From: Nocardioides islandensis
Lineage (GTDB): Bacteria; Actinomycetota; Actinomycetes; Propionibacteriales; Nocardioidaceae
Assembly (NCBI RefSeq): GCF_015352455.1
Contig: NZ_JADKPN010000002.1
Location: 62,001-126,000, forward strand
Direction: 5' to 3'
Length of the DNA stretch: 64,000 bases
Both the position numbers and the translations under genes were made by a program. Shown piece by piece: positions 35,578 through 43,179 of this stretch (position 1 is the first letter of the stretch; every line of letters starts with the position of its first letter). Below the pieces are notes generated by a model. It was given only the letters and a program-made list of their open reading frames with translations, made no database searches and was not told the DNA's origin.

Positions 35578-36294
35578 GTGGAAAATAATCGGCCCTCGAC
35601 GCCCTCACCAATGACGACGGGCTACGGTCCCCGTCCGGGCACTGGCCGCGTTCGCGCGCCGCTGTCCAGGTCGCGGGCGGCGCTGCTGGAGACACTCCGG
35701 GCGCAGAGCGAGCCGACGACCCTCGCCGCGCTCGTGGCTGTCGCTGGCCTGCATGCCAACACGGTGCGCGAACACCTCGACGCGTTGGTGCGCCAGGGGC
35801 TCGCGCAACGTCACCCCGCGGCGCCGGCCGGCCGCGGGCGGCCCGCCTGGCTGTACGAGGCCGCCGGCAGCGACGCGGTCGCTGCACCTGAGTACGCCGG
35901 GCTCGCCGCGGCACTGGCCGCGGCGATCCACCGGACCAGCGCATCACCGAGGACGGACGCGGTCGCCGCAGGACGGGACTGGGGGCACGAGCTCGCACGC
36001 GAGCGCGGCGCCCGGCCGGCACCGAGCGCGGTCGCAGCCAGGCGGGAAGTGGTCTCCCTGCTCGACGAAGTGGGTTTCGCGCCCCAGGCCGACGCGCGCA
36101 GCTCCGTCGTTCGGCTGACCCGCTGCCCGTTGCTGGAGGCGGCCCACCGGTATCCGGAGGTCGTCTGCGGCGTGCACCTCGGCCTCACCCAAGGCGCACT
36201 CGAGGAGTTCGGTGCGGACCCCGTAGGCACCGAGCTCCTGCCGTTCGCGGAGCCAGGCGCCTGCCGCCTGCACCTGATGCGGCGGCCCCGATGA
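35578..36294 (+). CDS. SufR-like helix-turn-helix regulator, possible Fe-S sensor
   Basis: Regulator of 238 aa. A winged helix (about residues 28-95: LSRSRAALLETLRAQ, HANTVREHLDALV) is followed by a C-terminal region with TRCPLLEAAHRYPEVVCGVHLGL and GACRLHL. In SufR and related DeoR/ArsR-type proteins, Cys residues spaced like this hold a 4Fe-4S cluster that responds to oxygen or NO. It is divergent from the nar operon and overlaps the next gene (ATGA), so it likely controls nitrate and nitrite respiration. Cluster binding is inferred from Cys spacing. Confidence 0.8.
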   Translation: MENNRPSTPSPMTTGYGPRPGTGRVRAPLSRSRAALLETLRAQSEPTTLAALVAVAGLHANTVREHLDALVRQGLAQRHPAAPAGRGRPAWLYEAAGSDAVAAPEYAGLAAALAAAIHRTSASPRTDAVAAGRDWGHELARERGARPAPSAVAARREVVSLLDEVGFAPQADARSSVVRLTRCPLLEAAHRYPEVVCGVHLGLTQGALEEFGADPVGTELLPFAEPGACRLHLMRRPR

Positions 36295-37493
36295 GCACCA
36301 CCACCCGCCACCACAGCCCTCGTAGCGAGCTCGGCGCCCGCCACGCTCCCGGCGTGAGGGCTTCGCTGGTCCCCCGGGTCGCGTTGCTGGCTCCCGCCGG
36401 GATCGCCCTGCTGGCCGGCCTGGACGCCGCCCTGATGCTCCTCGACCTGCCTGCCCCGGTGCGCGTCGATCGGTTGCCCGAGGTGCACGGCATGCTCATG
36501 GTCCTCGGCTTCGTGGGCACCCTGATCGCGCTCGAACGAGCTGTCGCCTTGCGCCGCACCCTCGGCTTCGTCGCACCGGCGCTGCTCGGCCTCGGTGCCC
36601 TGGTGCTGCTCTCGCCGACGCCGCTCGTGGTCGGCCGAGGTCTGTTCACGGCCGGCGCCGCTGCGCTGGTCGGCCTGTACCTGCCGCTGTGGTGTCGACA
36701 GCGCGACGACGCGGTACTGGTCCAGGCCCTCGGAGCGGTGCTCGTCCTCGGCGCTGCCGTGCTGTGGCTGGGCGGGGCCGACGTGCCGGTCCTGGCGCCG
36801 TGGCTGGTCGGGTTCGTCGTGCTGACCATCGCCGGCGAGCGGCTCGAGCTCGCCCGAGTCGCGATGGGTCCCTCGGCTGGCAGCGCGCTGGTGCTCCTCG
36901 CGTGCGGGCTGTTGGCCGGGATCGTCGCCGCGTTGCTGTGGCCGCGACCGGGCACGGTCCTGCTCGGGGCGGCACTTCTCGTCCTGACCGGATGGCTCGC
37001 CGCCCATGACGTCGCCCGACGCACCATCCACGCCTCGAGCGGCCACTCGGGCCACCACCCGGGCCACAAGGCGGGCCACAAGGCGGGCCACAAGGCGGGC
37101 CTGGCTCGCTATGTGGCCAGCTGCATGCTGGCCGGCTACTGCTGGCTCGGCGTCGCCGGTGGCATCTGGATGCTCGGCGGTCCGGCGACCGAGGGCGTAC
37201 GCTACGACGCGGTGCTGCACGCGGTGTTTCTCGGGTTCACGCTGTCGATGGTCATGGCCCACGCCCCGCTGATCCTGCCGGCGGTACTACGCCGACCTCT
37301 GCCGTACCACCCGGCCCTCATCGCCCCGGCCGTGCTGCTGCACGGCTCTCTGGCGCTGCGGCTCTGGGTGGGCGACGCTCTCGGCAGTCACAGCGCCTGG
37401 GTGATCGGAGGCGTCCTCAACATCGCGGCCGTGCTGTCGTTCCTTGCCGTCGCTGTGGGATGCGCGGTCCGCGGCACCCGGAGCCCGGCGTGA
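36291..37493 (+). CDS. Polytopic membrane protein, NnrS-like, upstream of the nitrite reductase
   Basis: About twelve hydrophobic helices in 400 aa. Conserved His-containing segments are LPEVHGMLMVLGFVGTLIALERA, YDAVLHAVFLGFTLSMVMAHAPLILPAV and LLHGSLALR, reminiscent of the heme-binding NnrS proteins of NO metabolism. A hydrophilic loop (about residues 246-270) is a His-rich repeat of HKAG units. It overlaps both the regulator gene and the nitrite-reductase fusion (ATGA and GTGA), so the three form one unit. NnrS membership is a judgement from motif and context. Confidence 0.62.
   Translation: MSTTTRHHSPRSELGARHAPGVRASLVPRVALLAPAGIALLAGLDAALMLLDLPAPVRVDRLPEVHGMLMVLGFVGTLIALERAVALRRTLGFVAPALLGLGALVLLSPTPLVVGRGLFTAGAAALVGLYLPLWCRQRDDAVLVQALGAVLVLGAAVLWLGGADVPVLAPWLVGFVVLTIAGERLELARVAMGPSAGSALVLLACGLLAGIVAALLWPRPGTVLLGAALLVLTGWLAAHDVARRTIHASSGHSGHHPGHKAGHKAGHKAGLARYVASCMLAGYCWLGVAGGIWMLGGPATEGVRYDAVLHAVFLGFTLSMVMAHAPLILPAVLRRPLPYHPALIAPAVLLHGSLALRLWVGDALGSHSAWVIGGVLNIAAVLSFLAVAVGCAVRGTRSPA
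37065..37100 (+). repeat. Three 12-bp tandem repeats encoding HKAG
   Basis: Three identical copies of CACAAGGCGGGC in frame, preceded by degenerate His/Gly codons, encode a His-Lys-rich loop in the membrane protein. Copy number is likely to vary by slippage between strains. Confidence 0.9.
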
Positions 37494-40228
37494 GCAGCCA
37501 CAGCGAGCAGGCCGGTCTCGAGCAGGCGGTCGTCAGGAGGCAGGGCAGTCGTGGTTTCTGGCCGCTGCGCGACCTGCCGGTGCTGGTCTGGTTGGCGGCC
37601 ACGGTCGTGGTCGCACTCGTGCACCCGTTCGTACCGGCGCCACGCTGGCTGATGATCCATCTGCTCATGCTGGGGGCGGTCAGCCACGCCATCGTGGTCT
37701 GGAGCCGGTACTTCACCGACGCGCTGTTGCATTCGGCCGAGGATGACCGTCGCAGCCAGAACCGGCGGCTGCTGCTGCTCAACGGCGGCGTCATCCTCGT
37801 GGTGGTAGGCGTCCCCTCCCATGTGTGGCCCCTGACCCTGCTCGGCGCGACTGCGGTCGGCTCCGCGGTCCTGTGGCACGGCTGGACGATCCTGCGCCAG
37901 CTGCATGCGGCGCTGCCGGCCCGGTTCGGATCCTCTGTGCGCTACTACGTGGCGGCCGCCTGCTTCTTGCCCGTCGGCGCGGGACTGGGCACGGCGCTCG
38001 CGCGCGATCTCGCCGATCCCTGGCACACCCGGCTGGTCGTCGCGCACGCTGCGGTGAACCTGCTCGGTTGGGTCGGTCTCACCGTTGTCGGCACGCTGGT
38101 CACCTTGTGGCCGACGATGCTGCGCACGAGGATCGCCTCGGGCGCTGAGCGAGCCACGACCCGGGCGCTCCCGGTGCTGGTCTGCTCGGTGCTGGTGACC
38201 GCGGGCGGCGCGTCCGCAGGCGTGCGCCCACTCGCCGCCGTGGGGATCGCCGGATATGTGACCGGGCTGTTGCTCACCGCCCCGGCGTTCGTCGACGCGC
38301 TGCGCCGCAAACCGCCGACCGCGTTCCCGGCCTGGTCGGTCCTGTCGGGGCTGACGTGGCTGGTCGGCACCCTGGTCGCCCTCGGCGCGGGTATCGGCGC
38401 CGCGTCCTCCTGGCCTCAGGTCCATGAGGTGTTCGGCTGGCTGACGCCGTTCCTGGTCGCGGGCTTCGGTGCCCAGGTGCTCCTCGGTGCCCTGTCCTAC
38501 CTGGTCCCGGTCGCCCTCGGTGGCGGGCCGACGCCGGTCCGGGCAGCGAACCTCGTCCTGGATCGAGGTGCCCCGCTGCGGCTGGTGGTGACCAACACCG
38601 GCCTGCTTCTCTGCGCGCTGCCGGTGCCCAGCACGGTCCGGGTGCTCGCCTCGGTCCTCGTCCTGGTCGCGCTGGCCGCCACGCTGCCGTTGCTGATCCT
38701 CGCGGTGCGTGCCTCGCGCTCCGCGACGGCGCACCCGACGAGTGCCCCAGGGGGCGCGCGAGTTCCGCACGGCCGGCCGGCGGGCCAGATGTCCGGCCTC
38801 GCCGCGACCGGACTCGCCGTCGTGGTGATGGCAGTGGCTGCCGGCGTCGCGGTCGACCCGGCCGTCCTCGGTGCCGGGACCACCGTGTCGGCGGCGGCCG
38901 GGGTCGCCGCGACCGGCGAGACCACGACCGTCGAGGTCGAGGCGCGCGACATGAGGTTCACCCCGGCCACCATCTCGGTGCCGGCCGGCAACCGACTGGT
39001 GATCGTGCTGACCAACACCGACGACGAGGACGTGCACGACCTGGTGCTCGAGACCGGAACCGACAGCGGCCGCCTCTCCCCCGGCGAGACCGTACGCGTC
39101 GAGGTCGGAGTGGTCGGCCGCGACCTCGACGGCTGGTGCTCGGTCATCGGCCACAAGCAGATGGGCATGGTCCTCACCGTCCACGTCACCGGGACTGGCA
39201 CCGGGACTGGCACCGGCGCTGCACCTACCACGGCGGCTGCGTCGTCCGAGGGGCACGCCAGCCACCTGCACGGGCCAGGCGTGAATGACGGCGACCCGTC
39301 CCCCGCCGAGACCGACGAGACCCGCGAGGTCGAGCCCACCCCGGCTACGGACCATCTGGACCTGATGGCCGAACCCTCGCCGGGATGGGCGGCGCGCGAC
39401 GCTGCCTTGCCGCCGTTGCCGGCGTTGCCGAGAAGCCGGGTGCACCGGCGTACGTTCGTTGTCCGAGACGTCGAGCGCGAGGTCGCCCCGGGGGTCACCC
39501 AGCGACTGTGGACCTATGGCGGCACCGCCCCCGGGCCGGTGCTGCACGGTCGGGTCGGGGACCGGTTCGAGATCACCCTGATCAACAGTGGGTCGATCGG
39601 TCACTCGATCGACTTCCACGCCGGAGCACTCGCCCCGCAGCGTCCGATGCGCACCCTCGCACCGGGGCAGTCACTGACCTACCGCTTCCGCGCCACCCGC
39701 GCGGGGGTGTGGCTGTACCACTGCTCCACCATGCCGATGTCGGCCCACATCGCCAACGGCCTCTTCGGCGCTGTCGTCATCGAGCCTCGCCACCTGCCGT
39801 CCGTCGACCGCAGCTACCTGCTGGTGCAGTCCGAGCTCTACCTCGGCGAGCAGGGCGGGGAGGTCGATGTCACCAAGCTGGCCGACGAGAACCCCGACCT
39901 GGCCGTGTTCAACGGCTTCGCCAACCAGTACGACCACGCCCCCCTGACCGCACGGGTCGGAGAAAGGGTCCGGGTGTGGGTCCTCGACGCCGGCCCCAAC
40001 CGGCCGACCTCGTTCCACGTGGTCGGCGCCCAGTTCGACACCACCTACGCCGAGGGCGCCTACCTGCTGCGACGCGGGGAAAGCGGTGCGCAGAGCCTCG
40101 GGCTGCAGGCCGCCCAGGGTGGGTTCGTCGAGCTCACCTTCCCCGAACCCGGCGACTACCCGTTCGTCTCACACGTGATGATCGACGCGGAACGCGGAGC
40201 GCACGGGAACTTCCGTGTCAGCCCCTGA
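37490..40228 (+). CDS. Membrane-domain / cupredoxin / copper nitrite reductase fusion
   Basis: Protein of 912 aa in three parts. Residues about 25-430 hold about twelve membrane helices, like the protein encoded upstream. Residues about 480-570 form a cupredoxin with type-1 copper ligands in DEDVHDLVLE and GWCSVIGHKQMGM. Residues about 640-912 form a NirK-type two-domain oxidase. The type-2 site is intact (SIDFHAG, YHC, TSFHVVG), as is the Asp of the SIDFH loop. The type-1 site has His, Cys and His, but the axial Met position (five after the His in SAHIANGLFG) is Leu. Predicted to reduce nitrite to NO outside the membrane, with electrons from quinol through the fused parts. GTG start overlaps the upstream stop. 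Confidence 0.82.
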   Translation: MSSHSEQAGLEQAVVRRQGSRGFWPLRDLPVLVWLAATVVVALVHPFVPAPRWLMIHLLMLGAVSHAIVVWSRYFTDALLHSAEDDRRSQNRRLLLLNGGVILVVVGVPSHVWPLTLLGATAVGSAVLWHGWTILRQLHAALPARFGSSVRYYVAAACFLPVGAGLGTALARDLADPWHTRLVVAHAAVNLLGWVGLTVVGTLVTLWPTMLRTRIASGAERATTRALPVLVCSVLVTAGGASAGVRPLAAVGIAGYVTGLLLTAPAFVDALRRKPPTAFPAWSVLSGLTWLVGTLVALGAGIGAASSWPQVHEVFGWLTPFLVAGFGAQVLLGALSYLVPVALGGGPTPVRAANLVLDRGAPLRLVVTNTGLLLCALPVPSTVRVLASVLVLVALAATLPLLILAVRASRSATAHPTSAPGGARVPHGRPAGQMSGLAATGLAVVVMAVAAGVAVDPAVLGAGTTVSAAAGVAATGETTTVEVEARDMRFTPATISVPAGNRLVIVLTNTDDEDVHDLVLETGTDSGRLSPGETVRVEVGVVGRDLDGWCSVIGHKQMGMVLTVHVTGTGTGTGTGAAPTTAAASSEGHASHLHGPGVNDGDPSPAETDETREVEPTPATDHLDLMAEPSPGWAARDAALPPLPALPRSRVHRRTFVVRDVEREVAPGVTQRLWTYGGTAPGPVLHGRVGDRFEITLINSGSIGHSIDFHAGALAPQRPMRTLAPGQSLTYRFRATRAGVWLYHCSTMPMSAHIANGLFGAVVIEPRHLPSVDRSYLLVQSELYLGEQGGEVDVTKLADENPDLAVFNGFANQYDHAPLTARVGERVRVWVLDAGPNRPTSFHVVGAQFDTTYAEGAYLLRRGESGAQSLGLQAAQGGFVELTFPEPGDYPFVSHVMIDAERGAHGNFRVSP

Positions 40229-41351
40229 CCACGGGCTTCGTAGTGCTCGACTCCAGGCAGCCCGGCGCGACCACTGTCCGGAACAGGTGCACGACCATGG
40301 CTACGAAGACCAGCACACACGCGGCGAAAGCCACCCACAGCCCAGCACTGCCCACGGTCTCCACCACCGGCAGGTGGTCGGCCCGGCCCAGGTAGATCCC
40401 GGCCACCGCGTACATGCCCAGCGGAAAGATGATGCTCCACAGCGTCGCCTCGTACCGCAACGGCACCCGCCGGCGGACGTGACGCCACCAGCCCGCCGCG
40501 ACCAGAACCGGGATCAGCCACGTCGCGAAGGCCCAGAACACCACCGCCAAGCCCGCGATCAGGTCACGAGTCGCCGCGACCATCGGCGCGTCCGCCATCT
40601 CCACGATCCGGGCGCCAGCGAGCACGGTGATGGCCAGGGCGCCCATCGAGACCCAGTACGGCGGGGTCAGATCCTCGGGGCCGAACTCGTAGAGCATCAG
40701 CCGCAGCGAGACCAGTATCCCGGCCGCGCCGTACAGGAACACTCCGACCGACCACGACATGATCGCCAGCACCGCGAGCTCACGCCGTACAGGGTCGAAG
40801 ACCGGTTCGATGGTTGCTGCCGCCACCGCGACGGACTGGCTGGCCACCACCCAGATGAACCAGGTGCCGTTGGCGGTAGCCAGCACAGGGCGTTCCTGAC
40901 GACCCAGCACTGCGGTCCACGGCACCACGTAGCCGAGAGCCAGCCAGGCGACACCCGCGAGGACGAGCAACACCGCGGTAGCCTCGTGCAAGCCAGCAAG
41001 GCCGAGGCGGACACCGAGCACATTGGTGCCGGCAACGAACGTGAAGAACCCGAACCCCCGGCGCGGATCGGTGAAGTCCTCGATCACCGCACTCCGGTAG
41101 GCGACCAGCCGCCAGCCGGTCAGCGCCACCAGCACAACGAACCCGGAGCAGCACACGCCTACCAGCCCCGCGGACAGGATGTCGAAGCGCTCAAGGTGCA
41201 TCCCGACGGACAGGATCCCCGTGGCCATCACCAGCGCGAAGTAGCCAGGCGTCAGCCCCTCGACAGCCCGGACGACGCGATCACCGAGTCCTTCAGCCAC
41301 GCTCGGAGTTTCGCACGCAGGGGTGCTCGCGGATTGGGATGCCGTTCGCAC
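40218..41351 (-). CDS. TDT-family (TehA/SLAC1-like) transporter
   Basis: Membrane protein of 377 aa with ten predicted helices of the tellurite-resistance/dicarboxylate transporter family: TPGYFALVMATGILSVG at the first helix, ANGTWFIWVVASQSVAV in the middle and PPYWVSMGALAITVLAG later. Substrates in the family include malate, sulfite and other anions. Here it may export nitrite or an organic anion, but nothing in the sequence fixes this. Its last 11 bases overlap the end of the convergent nitrite-reductase gene. GTG 41351 is used; a GTG at about 41300 is possible. Confidence 0.8.
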   Translation of the reverse strand: MRTASQSASTPACETPSVAEGLGDRVVRAVEGLTPGYFALVMATGILSVGMHLERFDILSAGLVGVCCSGFVVLVALTGWRLVAYRSAVIEDFTDPRRGFGFFTFVAGTNVLGVRLGLAGLHEATAVLLVLAGVAWLALGYVVPWTAVLGRQERPVLATANGTWFIWVVASQSVAVAAATIEPVFDPVRRELAVLAIMSWSVGVFLYGAAGILVSLRLMLYEFGPEDLTPPYWVSMGALAITVLAGARIVEMADAPMVAATRDLIAGLAVVFWAFATWLIPVLVAAGWWRHVRRRVPLRYEATLWSIIFPLGMYAVAGIYLGRADHLPVVETVGSAGLWVAFAACVLVFVAMVVHLFRTVVAPGCLESSTTKPVVRG

Positions 41352-41508
41352 TGACCTCGATCTGCGAGACGAACGACCCCGGGACGTGCGTGCATCGCAG
41401 TCACATGGCGTCCTCGGAGATCACCGAGGAGCGAACCAGGTCGGCGAGACTGACGACGTTTCCTGCTCGACCCCGGCGGTCGGCACGGAAGGCGCCACGT
41501 GTGTGAAG

Positions 41509-41796
41509 TCATCGGATTCGCACGGCTACGGTCAGCAGAAACAACGGAGTCTTCGACCGCTTCGAGTCCGTGTCGGGAGTCGGGGATGACGATCAGACCA
41601 CCGGGTGATCCGTTCCATCGACTCTCCCCGTCCACCAGGGTGACGCGCGGCCTTGCGGAACCTGAAGGGTTCCTTCGCCAGGGCTTTCGTGCTCGTCGAG
41701 GTCGCTCCCCGATCGGAGGGCGACGAGCGTTTGGCGCAATACACGTTCGTAGCCCCCATAGATCGTGTGAGCGCTGCGACCGCGGGACGAAGTCAA
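41509..41796 (-). pseudogene. Cupin-domain gene broken by two frameshifts
   Basis: In one frame it reads RSAHTIYGGYERVLRQTLVAL and DLDEHESPGEGTLQV. Near 41630 it continues in a second frame as WNGSPGGLIVIPDSRHGLEAVEDS, and near 41530 in a third as LFLLTVAVRIR to a TGA. Joined, these give a small single-domain cupin of the kind common in actinobacteria. Both shifts lie within the fold, so no functional product is expected. The roughly 150 bases between it and the TDT gene hold nothing recognisable. Confidence 0.7.
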
Positions 41797-41819
41797 GGTC
41801 CGTGAATGAGGCGATCCGA

Positions 41820-42572
41820 CTATCCCGCGCGTCCGATGGTGAACGCTGTCAGGAATCCCAGGGTGGCGATGAGGCCGGCGTAGAGATGGGTGCGCTCGAA
41901 CGCTTCGGGGATCATCGTGTCGGCGACCATGGTCAGGATCGCTCCGGCGGCTAGGGCGGTGATGGCCGCGACCAGTCCGTTCGGGGCTCCCTGGAGCAGG
42001 AGGCAGCCGAGCAGGCCGGCCGCGCCACTGGCGACGGCGACGCCGACCCAGACTCCGAACACGTACCGGGCCGAGCGTCCGTTGTGCTTCATGCCCGCTG
42101 CGCTGGACAGCCCCTCCGGCAGGTTAGAGATGAAGATCGCGGCGAGCACCGGGATCCCGATGCCGTTTCCGCCGAGGAGCGAGAGGCCGAGGACGACGGA
42201 CTCCGGGATGCCGTCGAGGAGGGCGCCGATCGCGATCGCGGATCCGCTTCCGCTCTGCTCCTGCTCGCTGGGCTGCTGTTCACCTGAACGCTTGCGGTGT
42301 CGCGCTCCTCGCTTGGCCAGCACGAGGTTGGCCAGCAGGTAGGCGACTGCGCCGACGAGGAAACCGAGCACGGTGGCGGTGAGGCCGCCCTTGGTCTCGG
42401 CCTCGTCGACGAGGTCGAACGCGAGCGCGGAGATGAGCACCCCCGCCCCGAAGGCCATCACCGAGGCAACGATCCGTTGGGGGACTTCGACCATCCAGGC
42501 GACCAGTGCTCCCACGACGAGGGCACCGCCAGCGGCCAGGCCCCACAGGCCGGCTTGCAGCCAGATCGGCAT
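41820..42572 (-). CDS. ZIP-family metal permease
   Basis: Divalent-cation importer of 250 aa with eight membrane helices. The metal-binding helices are visible as AIGALLDGIPESVVLGLSLL (helix 4) and AIFISNLPEGLSSAAGMKH (helix 5). A charged cytoplasmic loop, RHRKRSGEQQPSEQEQ, replaces the usual His-rich loop. Likely substrate is zinc, iron or manganese. It lies 33 bases downstream of the MarR gene and is probably cotranscribed with it. Confidence 0.88.
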   Translation of the reverse strand: MPIWLQAGLWGLAAGGALVVGALVAWMVEVPQRIVASVMAFGAGVLISALAFDLVDEAETKGGLTATVLGFLVGAVAYLLANLVLAKRGARHRKRSGEQQPSEQEQSGSGSAIAIGALLDGIPESVVLGLSLLGGNGIGIPVLAAIFISNLPEGLSSAAGMKHNGRSARYVFGVWVGVAVASGAAGLLGCLLLQGAPNGLVAAITALAAGAILTMVADTMIPEAFERTHLYAGLIATLGFLTAFTIGRAG

Positions 42573-42605
42573 CTCAACCAGCTTTCTCGGGCGCGATGAT
42601 CGGTC

Positions 42606-43109
42606 TCACAGGATGTGCGCCGTCCACTGCGCCTCGCCGACTTCGTTCGCGGCTTCGCCGAAGGCGGTGAGTGCGGTGATGGCCGCCTCGACGTTGTCGG
42701 GCGACATGTGGCTGAGGATGCGTCGGACCTCGTGTCGTCGGTGATCTCGGACCGTCTCCAGGAGCTCGCGCCCGGACGCCGTCAAGGACACCTCGACGGC
42801 CCGCCCGTCGGTGGTCGACCGGTCGCGGGAGACCAGCCCCAGCTTCTGGAGCCGGTCGCACAGCCGGCTGGCGTTGGACGCGTTCACCTCCAGCTGTCCG
42901 GCCAGGGTCCCCACGGTCTGATCTCCCCCCGTCGCCAGCAGCACCAGCAGGCGGTGCTGGACCAGCGTCACCTCGACCGGCGCGGCGTTGACGGAGCGAA
43001 CGGCGGTCCCCACGAGTGCTCGACTGACGGTGATGAACGCGTCGGCCAGCGCGTCATCCACCGCCGAGGACGCCCGCGCACGCTTCGTCATTGGTCCCTT
43101 TCGAGTCAT
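42606..43109 (-). CDS. MarR-family regulator
   Basis: Winged-helix regulator of 167 aa with the MarR core: LLVLLATGGDQTVGTLAGQLEVNASNASRLCDRLQKLGLVSR and a wing DRSTTDGRAVEVSLT. It closely resembles the second MarR protein of the window (55685) in the recognition helix (NASNASRLCDRL versus HPSNASRACDRL). It is divergent from the molybdopterin oxidoreductase operon across a gap holding an 18-bp palindrome, so it probably controls that operon and itself. Confidence 0.9.
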   Translation of the reverse strand: MTRKGPMTKRARASSAVDDALADAFITVSRALVGTAVRSVNAAPVEVTLVQHRLLVLLATGGDQTVGTLAGQLEVNASNASRLCDRLQKLGLVSRDRSTTDGRAVEVSLTASGRELLETVRDHRRHEVRRILSHMSPDNVEAAITALTAFGEAANEVGEAQWTAHIL

Positions 43110-43132
43110 GTGCTTTCCTTGCTGTCAAGCAT

Positions 43133-43150
43133 ACATGCGCAAGCGCATGT
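43133..43150. promoter_or_regulatory. 18-bp palindromic MarR operator
   Basis: ACATGCGCAAGCGCATGT is a perfect inverted repeat with eight-base arms around AA. It lies between the MarR gene and the molybdopterin oxidoreductase operon. The half-site ATGCGCAA also occurs in both operators associated with the second MarR gene (55591 and 57806). Confidence 0.7.
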
Positions 43151-43179
43151 TCATTGGAGGCTGGGGGTACTGGGACCGC

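Noticed and set aside
37041..37100. Short tandem repeats considered as a CRISPR array
   Set aside because: Units are 12 bp, contiguous, without spacers and in frame inside a coding sequence.
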